Shown here: positions 33,003 through 42,564 of the stretch, in pieces
Position numbering within the stretch: position 1 is the stretch's first letter
How the letters are laid out: every line of letters begins with the position of its first letter
Origin: Brassica napus
Taxonomy: Eukaryota > Streptophyta > Magnoliopsida > Brassicales > Brassicaceae
Direction of reading: 5' to 3'
Assembly (NCBI RefSeq): GCF_020379485.1
Contig: NC_063435.1
Span: 1,860,001 to 1,924,000 of the forward strand
DNA length: 64,000 nt
The notes under the pieces: model-generated
Database searches by the model: none
Told to the model about the DNA's origin: nothing
What the model saw: the letters and a program-made list of their open reading frames with translations, nothing else
Made by a program: the position numbers and the translations under genes

Positions 33003-34203
33003 TAGGGGTGTCAAAATGGGTCATGACCCATGGATTGACCCAACCCAATTTGATCCATTAACCCAAATGAACTGTTTATTTTTGATCCAATGGATTAATG
33101 GGTTAAAAGGTTAATTGATTAACATGTTAATGGGTTAACAAGTTAATGAGTTAACAAGTTAATGAGTTTATTGGGTTGGGTCAACTCTGACCCATTTTGT
33201 TTTCAATTAAAAAAAAATCATGAGTAAACTCAATTCAAAGGTTTGATAAAATTGGAAAATCATGAATTTCTATAAAGTCCAATCATTTATTCGGTGGTAA
33301 AATGCGTTTTCCGCCAAAACGTGTTTTCCCGCCAAAACTACAAAACAAGTTTTCCCGTCAAAACTGCAAAACTTGTTTTCCCGCAAAAACGCAATTTCCC
33401 GCCAAAACTGAAAAAACCAATTTTCCCGCAAAAACGCATTTTTCCGCCAAAACCGCAAAAACGCATTTTCCCGCCAAAACCGCAAAAACGCATTTTCCCG
33501 CCAAAACCGCAAAAACGCATTTTTCCTCCAAAACCGCAAAAACCCATTTTCCCGTCAAAACCTCAAAAACGCATTTTCCCACCAAAACCGCAAAAACGCA
33601 TTTTCCCGCCAAAACCGCAAAAACGCATTTTCCCACCAAAACCGCAAAAACTCATTTTCCCGCCAAAACCGCAAAAACACATTTTCCCGCTAAAACCGCA
33701 AAAAAAGCATTTTCCCGCCAAAAACGCATTTTCCTGCCAAAACCGCAAAAACGCATTTTCCCGCCAAAATCACAAAAATGCATTTTCCCGCCAAAACCAC
33801 AAAAACTCATTTTCCCGCCAAAACCGCAAAAACGCATTTTCCCGCCAAAACCGCAAAAACGCATTTTCCCGCCAAAACCGCAAAAACATGTTTTCCCGCC
33901 AAAACCGCATTTTCCCGCCAAAACTGAGAAAACTCACTTTCCCGCTAAAATGCTATTTTCCGCCTAAACCACAAAAAACATTTTATCATTTTGATCAACT
34001 TTGTCTTAACTTAAAAATAATTTATTATAAAGATATTGGGTCCATGGGTCAACCATTAACCCATCTAACTTATTTAATTTAATGGGTCATGGGTCAACCC
34101 AACCTATTTAATAAATGGGTTGGGTTGACCCATGACCCATTAACAGTAAACCCATTTGGGTTTTGGGTTGGGTTGATCCATTTGACCCATTTTGACACCC
34201 CTA
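33003..34203. mobile_element. hAT-like non-autonomous element with internal minisatellite, 1.2 kb
   Basis: Inverted ends TAGGGGTGTCAAAATGGGTC on both sides and an 8-bp target duplication GTTCTGTA (32995-33002 and 34204-34211). The subterminal zones consist of repeated TGGGTTGGGTTGACCCAT-like words. The centre is a 27-bp minisatellite, described separately. There is no transposase. It sits in the single intron of the split acyltransferase gene. Confidence 0.88.
33290..33985. repeat. 27-bp minisatellite rich in E2F-type sites
   Basis: Roughly 20-25 units with the consensus CGCATTTTCCCGCCAAAACC plus CGCAAAAA. I count 18 exact TTTCCCGC octamers, 14 of them TTTCCCGCC, the plant E2F/DP binding consensus. 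Because the unit is a multiple of three and has no stop codon, several frames on both strands stay open over hundreds of bases. Those frames encode only KTHFPAKTA-like repeats and are not taken as genes. Confidence 0.9.
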
Positions 34204-34776
34204 GTTCTGTATTTAGATTACAATGAATTTATAAGCTACTTTTCTAAATTCATAATGATCTTTAAAATTTTCTCTTTATATGAAGTGGTTATTTAGGACT
34301 TTCCCGATTGTTACCTGAATAGCAAAGACTCCATGCACTTTCATGGGAACAAACTTGGCAATACTTTGGTAAGGATCATGCAAGTTAAGCTCTCGGAGCT
34401 CTACGTCAGCAGCGGCTTCTACCACTTCAACGCCGCTGTTGTTGCACAGAATCTCGGGCTCTCCGGTGATTGGATTGGCCACAACCTCGCCGGCAAGGAC
34501 GTAGTAAGAGACGAGAGCCTCCGCCAATGAAGTCTTGAGGACATCATTTGTAGTGTTATAAAGTGGTTTCTTGTAGAAGAAGCAAACGTTTATGTCGACA
34601 GGAGGAAGAAGAAGGTCGAGATTGGAGAGACTGATGATCCTGTTTTCCGGCAAGGGAAGAAGAGGAGAAGAGGCCGGTGCAACGATCTCTTTCCTCGTGG
34701 TGGTCACGTGGAAACCGCGTGCTGCGGATGTGGTCATCAAGCGGCTGTGAGAGCTAACTCTATTTAGAAACTTCAA

Positions 34777-35519
34777 ACTGTGGAGAAAAGAAGAGGAAGG
34801 AGGACAAGGAAAGTGAATTGTTTTGGTCTACTTCTTCTTTTGGAAAATTTCTAAATAAAAGCTTGTTATTTTCTTGGCACGTGGGAGCTAGAAAGTTCTA
34901 ACTACTTACGTGTCAGTATACTATTGGCTTGAAGTTTGATTTGTATGTTATATTGACGTAATATTTTGAAAAAGTCAGTTATTGACCCCCAAAAAGGAAT
35001 GAAAGTCATCTCTGTGCAAAGAAAAGTCTAATTTGGAAATAGGTATCGAGTCAGGAATTTGACCTGGTGGTGTTTGGGCGTTCTGGATCTACTTGTCTTT
35101 CCAAAGTTGTTTGGTGGTTGCTGGTTGAAGCATTCTCACTGAAGATGACCAAATAAGGCTGCTAAACAACAAATTACAGTGACACGAACTATAAACAAGT
35201 TTTTTTGTCCTTTAGGCATTAAAACCTGGTAAGAGGTTGAGAAGTTGCCGAATTTGTGGCATACCTATACAAACATCAATAATGCTAAGATTTTATACGT
35301 GCCATGCATCTACAGAGCTGGTTATTGTCAATCGTGACACATCAACAATTTTTATGGGCATGCTTAATGATTAGTTATATATATATGTGTGTGTGAATTT
35401 GCGAAACTATGCTCTCCACTCAGTAACATGAACAAATGGAGCATAATAAAAGAAGACGTTCGATTAATCAATAATCAAATAACTAAGAGCATAATATTAC
35501 ATTATTACATGATAGTAGT
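34777..35519. other. Spacer upstream of the acyltransferase
   Basis: Promoter-side DNA of the acyltransferase and 3' side of the first defensin-like gene. No other gene was seen. A (TA)/(TG) microsatellite lies near 35376-35393. Confidence 0.4.
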
Positions 35520-35909
35520 TTAACAGTAACATGAACAAACAGAACCAGTAGGAACAGCTTGACAGCCGCCACCTTTGTTGTGCCTACTACAACCATGAAG
35601 GCACAGCTTCTCACATCTATCATTATCTTGTTTTGTATCACATGCTCCAAATTGTTGCTGATGTATGCAACAGAAGCCACTCCACATAATCTCTCTTGAT
35701 TCAGCACCTACCAAAAACGCATACACATATAGTTCCTTTAAAACCAAATTATAAATTTCTCTTGTTGATGAAAATGTTATCAGAAAGATGGCTTTGTAAA
35801 ATGGATGTATTTGAAAAAATGGTTCGAGATGGAGTTTTACGAAATACTAACCGGAGAGGAAAAGAGACACAGCTACGAAAGCCAAAAGAACGAGTTTTGA
35901 GTCGACCAT
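35520..35909 (-). CDS. Defensin-like cysteine-rich secreted peptide, copy 1
   Basis: Two exons, 35852-35909 and 35520-35707, 81 residues. Exon 1 encodes a signal peptide (MVDSKLVLLAFVAVSLFLSG), and the intron falls at its end, the classic layout of plant defensin-like (LCR/DEFL) genes. The mature part has ten cysteines, including SGFCC, CEKLCLHGC and the tail CSCYC. The role cannot be told from sequence; the family acts in defence or cell signalling. The paralogue lies at 42114-42507. No disruption was seen. Confidence 0.85.
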
Positions 35910-35955
35910 CTTTTTATTTTCTCAGGTCTTTAGAGAAACTTCACGTTGTGAATGC

Positions 35956-35965
35956 TTTATATATA
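35956..35965 (-). promoter_or_regulatory. Probable TATA box of defensin-like copy 1
   Basis: On the minus strand TATATATAAA, about 47 bp upstream of the ATG. The paralogue has a similar element at the same distance. Confidence 0.5.
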
Positions 35966-36555
35966 GGCAGGGAAGTACTCACTTGTTTCATGTGAAAAGG
36001 AAAGAGAGAACAAGAATCTTCAACATACACGAAAGATTTCTTACTCGAAATGTATACACGAAAATCTGAGTTTCTATAATTATATAAACAAAACAAAGGA
36101 ATATACATCTGCATTTTCTGAAAATAGCGTTAATAAATTTGGAGAAAACAGAAAGAATCCAAATTATCTTGGCAAGTATCGTATCTTTAAAAAAAAAAAA
36201 AAAGTATCGTATCTTTAAGGAGAAAGATCTTTGCACAGGAAAAAGGAAGAAAGATCTAAAACCTAAGAGCATGAGCATTGGTGAACCCCTCTTTGGGGTT
36301 CACCAACATTTTTTATTATATTTTCGTGGGCCCATGTACAGTTATGAACTCGGATATGCTGTTTTCTGCATTAGTGAACCCGAAGAAGGAGTTCATAAGA
36401 ATAAAATAATAATATTAATTTAAAAAAAAAATTAAAATATTCAGAAAAGATGAATAAAATATTAAAACATATTATTAAAATTATGAAAACATTTTATTCA
36501 TTACATTAAAAATACATTACATAAATGAGAAATTTTTCTAACATACATAACTTAT

Positions 36556-37827
36556 TTATTCATCTTCATCACCAAACATTTGCCAAATATTTTCCACTAA
36601 ATCAGCTTTCAAACGATGATGCTTGTCGCCATCTCGAACTTCTCTCCGCATGGCTAACATATCAGGGGTGACATTAACACTATCCCTGCTTCTCGCCTCC
36701 GAACTTCTGCTAGACTGTCCTGTCTCAAACTCAGATGTATCAATTGGAGCGTATCCGTCTCGTTCATCCTCTACTATCATATTGTGCAATATGACACAAG
36801 CTATCATTACTTTTCCTATCCTTTCCTTGTCCCATTGTAGAGCTGGGTTCCTAACAATTGCAAACCTCGATTGCAATACTCCAAAAGCCCGTTCGACATC
36901 TTTTCTGGCGGATTCTTGCATTTCTGCAAATTTCTGTGCTTTACGACCTTGAGGAAGTGGGATGGATTGGATAAATGTTGCCCATGGAGGATAAATGCCG
37001 TCGGTAAGGTAGTACGCCATACGATAAGTGTGGTTGTTGACCTTGAACTTCACTTTAGGGGCTCGACCATGTAAGATGTCATCAAAAACTGGAGACCGAT
37101 CAAGAACATTGATATCGTTTAGGGTACCTGGTAAGCCGAAAAAAGCGTGCCAAATCCAAAGATCTTGTGATGCCACGGCTTCTAAGACAATTGTCGGCTT
37201 TCCCGAACCACGTGTGAACTGACCTTTCCAAGCTGTTGGGCAGTTTTTCCACTCCCAGTGCATACAGTCGATGGAGCCTATCATCCCCGGAAATCCCCGT
37301 ACCTCTCCAATATCGAGTAATCGCTGAAGATCCTCGGCTGTAGGTGTTCGTAGATACTCATCCCCAAACAATTGTATTATTGCATCAGTGAATTTTGCCA
37401 AACATAAACGTGATGTACTGTCAGCCATCCGGAGATATTCGTCATACGTATCTCCTGACTGACCATATGCGAGCATACGTATCGCTGCCGTACACTTTTG
37501 AAGTGGAGATAGCCCGTTCCTTCCGGTAGCATCTCTTCTTTGCTGAAAGTACGGAACTTCAGTACTTAGACGGTCGACAATGCGAAGGAACAATGGCTTG
37601 TTCATTCGAAACCGCCGCCTAAACATATCTTCTGTGTACGTTGGATTATTACTGAAATAGTCGTTGCATAGTCGAATGTGTCCTAGTTCTCGATCTCTTT
37701 CAATATAAGCTCGCCTCTTTGGTTTGTTGGTTTGACCATCAATTATTGTATCGATGAAATTATCAACTACTTCATCGACCAATTCATCAAAAACTTCATC
37801 CGCTTCATCACTTGATGAGGAAGACAT
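36556..37827 (-). CDS. Harbinger-type DDE transposase
   Basis: 423 residues, intron-free. An acidic, Ser-rich start is followed by a helix-turn-helix-like region (MFRRRFRMNKPLFLRIVDRL). The DDE-4 nuclease domain has the first Asp in GSIDCMHWEWKNCP and GLPGTLNDINVLDRS after it. The second Asp is in YYLTDGIYPPWATFI and the Glu is in ARKDVERAFGVLQSRFAIV. Length and motifs are those of intact plant PIF/Harbinger transposases, and there is no stop or frameshift. Confidence 0.95.
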   Translation of the reverse strand: MSSSSSDEADEVFDELVDEVVDNFIDTIIDGQTNKPKRRAYIERDRELGHIRLCNDYFSNNPTYTEDMFRRRFRMNKPLFLRIVDRLSTEVPYFQQRRDATGRNGLSPLQKCTAAIRMLAYGQSGDTYDEYLRMADSTSRLCLAKFTDAIIQLFGDEYLRTPTAEDLQRLLDIGEVRGFPGMIGSIDCMHWEWKNCPTAWKGQFTRGSGKPTIVLEAVASQDLWIWHAFFGLPGTLNDINVLDRSPVFDDILHGRAPKVKFKVNNHTYRMAYYLTDGIYPPWATFIQSIPLPQGRKAQKFAEMQESARKDVERAFGVLQSRFAIVRNPALQWDKERIGKVMIACVILHNMIVEDERDGYAPIDTSEFETGQSSRSSEARSRDSVNVTPDMLAMRREVRDGDKHHRLKADLVENIWQMFGDEDE

Positions 37828-38741
37828 TGTTGATGATATTTATTGTAATATTTTTCCTACAAAAGGCAATATGGACGAATTTTTTATTATTTTGGTCTTA
37901 AACTTAGTAAATATTATCATTTAAAATATAAATCAATATATTTCTCTTGAATCTCTTCAATTTTATTTTGGGTTTTAACCTTAGTTTTTTTTTTATTATT
38001 TTGGTCTTAAACTTAGTAAATATTATCATTTAAAATATAAATCAATATATTTCTCTTGAATCTTTTTTTTTTGGGTTATAACTTTACTAAGAATTTTTGG
38101 TTTTCAACTTACCTTTGTTGAATGGTAGAGATGATCCGTGGGGTTGAGTAGTAGTAGAGTTGATTCCTTGTGTTGATTGGTGATTCTTGTTTGATTGTTG
38201 TTGTGATTCTCGTGGTGTTGGTTGGTGATTCTCGTAGTGGTGTTGGTAGGTGAGATTACGAGATGGTCATTCTAGTTTTGATAAAAGTATGGCTGATGGT
38301 AAGATTACGAGATGGTAAGATAGTTTTGATAAAATGCATGAATGAAACACATAGTCATTTATATAGAAAAACATTGAAGCAAGTAGCATGTGGGTACATA
38401 CACCCGTGAGTACAAAAGTAAAGCCGTGGGGACATGCCCATGATTTGATACATAAAACGAGTGTAGAAAGTTGAAAAAAACTACACTCTCCCGTGATTCC
38501 ATCTTACATACCCTACCACTACAACCACCTACTACTACATTACCACCCGTGACTTGATTTGATACATAAAGAAACAGAGACCTGCAACCATCCACGCATC
38601 CTCCTCTTTGAACCCGTGACCTACAAAGCACAACAGTTACAATATCAATATACATCAAGGAAAAGATTAAAACACAAACATCATACACTGCATTTCCTAG
38701 CAACCAACTGTAAATTTCAAAAAAAATAACCACTCACCAAC

Positions 38742-39506
38742 TTAAAGCAATTCAGATATGAGTTTGTTTTTTAGAGCAAGCTCTTGATCTGTAAGTGTAT
38801 CAGCGTTTTTGCCTAGCAACCTATCAAGTATTTTCTGTTTGGATAAAATATTCTTGGCTGCTAGAATGGTTTCGATCTGATCAAACGCTGCTTCATTGCC
38901 ATGCTTCTTGCGTTTTGCTGCTTTGCTAGCCTTGACTCCGGGAGGTCTAACATCTTCCTCGCGACCCACCTCATCCGCAGTTTCCTTCCTTTTCTCCTTT
39001 GCACCATTTGATGTCAGACTGTGTGATCTCCATTTTTGATCAAACCGAAGCTCCCTCCAACAATGTTCAAGAATGAACTTGGATTTGTAGTCATTAAAGA
39101 AGATGTCATGAGCTACCTTCATGACATCATTCTCATTATGTCCACTCGCCTGCTCCTTCAGAGCAGCTTCATGACATCCCACGAACTTACACACCTGCTC
39201 ATTAATCCTTCCCCACCTCTGCTTACATTGACTCCACTCCCTAGGAATAGAGCCAACGAGCAGAGGGCTAGCATTCAGGTACTCCTCTATTCTCTTCCAA
39301 AATGCTCCTAGCTTCTGTTCATTACTGGTTATTGGATCCTTGCTGGTGTTCAACCAAGCACTGATCAACACCAAATCTTCTTTGGTTGTCCACTTCCTCC
39401 TTTCCGGAGGTTTAGGAACCTCAGAAGATCCTATTTCTATTGGCTGAGGGGTCTGGGAAGTAAGCAGGTTAACAAAGCCGGGAGAGTTTAGGGGAAAAGG
39501 ATCCAT
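38742..39506 (-). CDS. Harbinger second protein, Myb/SANT-like DNA binding
   Basis: 254 residues, single exon. A trihelix/SANT-type domain lies at about residues 36-110, with the Trp pattern RKWTTKEDLVLISAWLN, then GAFWKRIEEYLN and REWSQCKQRWGRIN. A basic Lys/Arg-rich stretch (AAKRKKHGNEA, about residue 197) may be a nuclear signal. In this superfamily the second protein helps the transposase enter the nucleus and bind the ends. It is oriented with the transposase and separated from it by about 0.9 kb. Confidence 0.9.
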   Translation of the reverse strand: MDPFPLNSPGFVNLLTSQTPQPIEIGSSEVPKPPERRKWTTKEDLVLISAWLNTSKDPITSNEQKLGAFWKRIEEYLNASPLLVGSIPREWSQCKQRWGRINEQVCKFVGCHEAALKEQASGHNENDVMKVAHDIFFNDYKSKFILEHCWRELRFDQKWRSHSLTSNGAKEKRKETADEVGREEDVRPPGVKASKAAKRKKHGNEAAFDQIETILAAKNILSKQKILDRLLGKNADTLTDQELALKNKLISELL

Positions 39507-39931
39507 TTTGGTTGAGTATTGAAGTTTTTAAGTTTTCGTTTATGTTTTAAGATGTCGATTAGCTAGGTTTTTAAACTACTTTTGGGTTTGCAAGTACAAG
39601 GAAGTAAACACCTTCTAACCACTAAAAATTGATGACACTTAACTTAACTACACAACTACTTCACACAGACCATTCAATAAACATCAAATCAGGTTTTCAA
39701 ATTAATTATTTCAAGTTTAAATTTAGTTCTGGTTCAGTTGAAGTTTAAATACAAGTTCACACAGACCATTCAAAAATTGATTACACTTAACTTAACTACT
39801 TAACTACACAACTACTTCAGTTTTGGTTCAGTTCAAGTTTAAATTCTACTACTACTCTAACCTACTCTAGTTCAAGTTCAAATTCATTATTAGGCAACAA
39901 CTCTAGGGATAGTGTGGTTACCTTTGTGTTT

Positions 39932-40551
39932 TCAGTCGAAGCAGCATTTCTCCAAGTGATCCACTTGCACGGTCAGGTTATAAACCTTCCCAGTGAGCCT
40001 ATCAACCTCCACAGTGAGGGCTTTTACCTCTGCCTGTTCAAGGAAATGACAATGAGATGGTGTTAGTCACTGTATAAAAGATAAGAAAAAAATTACAAAA
40101 CAAAATTCATAAGTGGGAAGTCAGATTACCTCCAGACTCTTGATCTTATTATTCACTTCCGGCAGCCACTTGATCACCGCCTCCACCTCCTCCACACGAC
40201 TTGTGAGCCGTTCGATATGCTCCTGCACACCAATGACCCAAGGCTGACGATAATGAAAACCATCAGCCTTGGTAACAACACATAAACTATATCAGATTGT
40301 TAATTAACAGACAAAAACAGAAGACATAATTTAAAAGACAAGAACCCGTTTTATACCTCGTAGTTTATGCAGGTGAAGAAACGCTTGCCGGGGAGAGTGT
40401 CGTATTCCTCCTTCCCACGAACCTCGTGAATTATACTCCCACCGCAGGGACACCTCGTCGGAATCCCGTGTTCTGAATCACACACGATTGAAAGCATATC
40501 GATGTGCTCCTTTCTTCTCTTTGTGTCTCTTATCTCTGCTTCGGGATCCAT
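39932..40551 (-). CDS. GRF-zinc-finger plus coiled-coil protein inside the Harbinger element
   Basis: Three exons inferred, 40357-40551, 40130-40267 and 39932-40033, giving 144 residues in frame with GT-AG borders. Exon 1 carries a GRF-type zinc finger: GIPTRCPCGGSI then GKRFFTCINYE. Exons 2 and 3 form an amphipathic coiled coil with heptad-like leucines and valines (EHIERLTSRVEEVEAVIKWL and EVKALTVEVDRLTGKVYNL). Proteins of this build are annotated as At4g04775-like and have no known function. It lies in the same strand and order as the two transposition genes, well inside the terminal repeats, so it is either a captured host gene or a true element gene. Confidence 0.75.
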
Positions 40552-41388
40552 CTGTATCAGGAAAACAAATAATTAGAACAGAAGCAACCGAGAAACAAAA
40601 AAAAAAAAATTTGAAAGACTAACTAAAAACCCCCAAATCCAATTCAAATCCACGATGAACGAACTATAAAAGAAATCTGTATGTTGATTTAAACGAAGAA
40701 ATTAAAACCCCCTTTTAGATTTCAAACCCTTACACGAAACCCCCAAATCGAAATGAAATCCACGATAAACGAACCCTAAAAGGAAACCGTATGTCGATTT
40801 TAACCAAGAAATCGAAACCCCCTTCTCGATTTACAACCCTAAGATGAAACCCCCAAATCGACATCCTTAACCTAGAAACCTCTCGAGATCAAATCGAAGC
40901 TATCTCGTCCCGGAGTGATTGAGACTCACCTGAGAGCGTTTACGAGTGACTCCGACGACGAATTGATCGAGAAAAGCTCCGGCTCTGGACTCCGACACGA
41001 AATCGCCTCAGAGACAGAGAAACCCTAGATTTCGAAGAGAGAAGAGAAAATGGGATCTTTCACGCGATACCCTTTTTTTCTCACTCAACACGCGAGATCG
41101 CGTAGCCACTCCCTCTGCGCCGCGTGGCATGACCCCGTATCATACGGGCTCACTTGGAAGACCCGGTTCACGGGTTGAAACCCATTTATTTATTTTTTTT
41201 AATCGAAAAGCCCTATGATACCGAGCCCATGACTCCCTCATAAACCCCCGATGCGGGTGGTCTAAAGACAGAACAAGAAATAGAAAAAGGTATAAGTTTT
41301 GAGTGGCATTAGCCTCAGGCCTCACTCATATTAGAAAATTCTAGGGCTCCATATTTGAAGATACTAGATACTCGTAAGCAAAATGATA

Positions 41389-41633
41389 CTCCCTCTGTTT
41401 CTTAATATTATATATTCTAGAAAAAAAATTGCTTTAAAAAGATCTATTTTTTACATTTCCAAGACATATTTTATTAACTAATTGCAAATTTCAAAAAACT
41501 TAATTGCACTTACTGAATTGTTATTGGTTTAAAATTATGAAACAACGATAAATACAAAAAGTATGCAAATTTAATATGTTTTACTAAAATGTGTGAAAAA
41601 TCTAAAATATGTAACATTAAAAAACAGAGGGAG
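41389..41633. mobile_element. Stowaway-like MITE, 245 bp
   Basis: The ends CTCCCTCTGTTTCTTAATAT and, inverted, CTCCCTCTGTTTTTTAATGT are flanked by TA duplications (41387-41388 and 41634-41635). AT-rich and non-coding. Confidence 0.85.
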
Positions 41634-41635
41634 TA

Positions 41636-42113
41636 AATTTGTTTTTTTAGTAAAAACAAAATTATAATATTATCACTGAAAACTATAGTTTTCATTCTTT
41701 TAAACTATTCAAACATTCACTTTTTACAAAAACAAAAAAAAAACTATTCAAAATTTCATTTATGTTACCCTAACTTTTTTTTTCTTTTACACTGAATTTT
41801 TTTTCTGTATAAATTTAACTATATGTATATATTTTTCACCGAAATTCATAAAATTTCCTCTATAAGTTTCTATAGTTTTCCTTTCATATAATAATTTCAA
41901 AATCCCAATAAAATTATTAATTTTAATTTTTATATTAATTAAAATTACTATTACACAACATCACTATTTATATTATCATCTACAATCAAATTTGATTATT
42001 ATTCCTTGGGCCCCTTATACTCTAGCCACGGCACTGAATGGAGCATAACAAAAGAATATGTTTTATTAATAAATAATCAAAGAAAAAAGAGCATAATTTT
42101 TCATGACGCTAGT
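41636..42113. other. AT-rich spacer with a transposon-end-like fragment
   Basis: No gene. GCCACGGCACTGAATGG near 42025 resembles the end of the hAT-type element at 48578-48926, but the partner end and target duplication could not be fixed. Confidence 0.35.
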
Positions 42114-42507
42114 TTAACAGTAACATGAACAAACAGAACCAGTAGGAACAGGTTGACAGCCGCCGCCTTTGTTTAGGCTACAACCACGGATGCACAGCTT
42201 CTCACATCTATCATTCTGTTGTTTTGTATCACAAGCTCCTAATTGAGGCTGACTGATGCAACAAAATGAAGATAATTTAGAGCCAGACCACACAGTATCT
42301 CTTGTTTCAGCACCTACAAAAAACAAACATACACAAATGGTTTGTTAAGTGTAACCATACACCGATTTCTTGTTAATGTAAATGTTATTTTATAAAGAGG
42401 ATTTTGTAAAATGCCTTTTCGTCTCAAATGGAGTTTATGAAATACTAACCGGAAAGAAAAAGAGACAGAGCTATGAAAGCCAAAAGAACGAATTTTGAGT
42501 TGACCAT
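42114..42507 (-). CDS. Defensin-like cysteine-rich secreted peptide, copy 2
   Basis: Exons 42450-42507 and 42114-42313, 85 residues. The signal peptide MVNSKFVLLAFIALSLFLSG is nearly that of copy 1, with the intron at the same site. The ten mature cysteines are conserved (SSFCC, CEKLCIRGC, CSCYC). It has a few extra residues before the first cysteine pair (SGSKLSS). The same flanking words occur in both copies (TTTAACAGTAACATGAACAA at the stop), so the pair arose by segmental duplication before the Harbinger insertion or by duplication around it. Confidence 0.85.
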
Positions 42508-42554
42508 GTTTTTTATCTTCTCAACGCTTTAGAAAAACTGCACACTGAGGATGC

Positions 42555-42564
42555 TTTTATAATA
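42555..42564 (-). promoter_or_regulatory. Probable TATA box of defensin-like copy 2
   Basis: On the minus strand TATTATAAAA, about 48 bp upstream of the ATG, at the same distance as in the paralogue. Confidence 0.45.

Larger units (their letters stand above)
26896..34776 (-). pseudogene. HXXXD-type BAHD-like acyltransferase, split by a copia insertion
   Basis: CoA-dependent acyltransferase family. Exon 1, 34315-34776, starts MKFLNRVSSHSRLMTT and includes PLYNTTNDVLKTSLAEALV. After an intron, exon 2 starts at 32683 ([20 protein letters not shown]) with the catalytic HRIAD and runs into SMN at 32605. There copia B interrupts, and the frame resumes with MFLLSWAEISRS at 27770 and ends at 26896. 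Removing the element and one copy of its GAACA duplication leaves a continuous frame of about 471 residues, including DFGWG. The HXXXD motif and the DFGWG motif are thus on opposite sides of 4.8 kb of retrotransposon. The copy is not expected to make a full protein. The intron carries a separate hAT-like element. The substrate is unknown. Confidence 0.9.
36267..41262 (-). mobile_element. PIF/Harbinger DNA transposon, 5.0 kb, three genes
   Basis: Bounded by TAA duplications (36264-36266 and 41263-41265), the 3-bp target typical of PIF/Harbinger. The ends GAGCATGAGCATTGG and, inverted, GACCACCCGCATCGG are imperfect inverted repeats. Inside, all on the minus strand, are a DDE transposase, the usual Myb/SANT-like second protein, and an extra GRF-zinc-finger/coiled-coil gene. 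All three frames are open. A tandem duplication of about 80 bp carrying TTTTATTATTTTGGTCTTAAA lies near 37881-38062. It is inserted between the two defensin-like genes. Confidence 0.85.

Noticed and set aside
33290..33985. Regular spaced repeats resembling a CRISPR array
   Set aside because: The repeats are contiguous, with no unique spacers, and the sequence is plant nuclear DNA; it is a minisatellite.
33294..34082. Overlapping long open frames on both strands over the minisatellite
   Set aside because: They are a by-product of a stop-free 27-bp unit; the predicted peptides are simple repeats without any recognised domain or start context.
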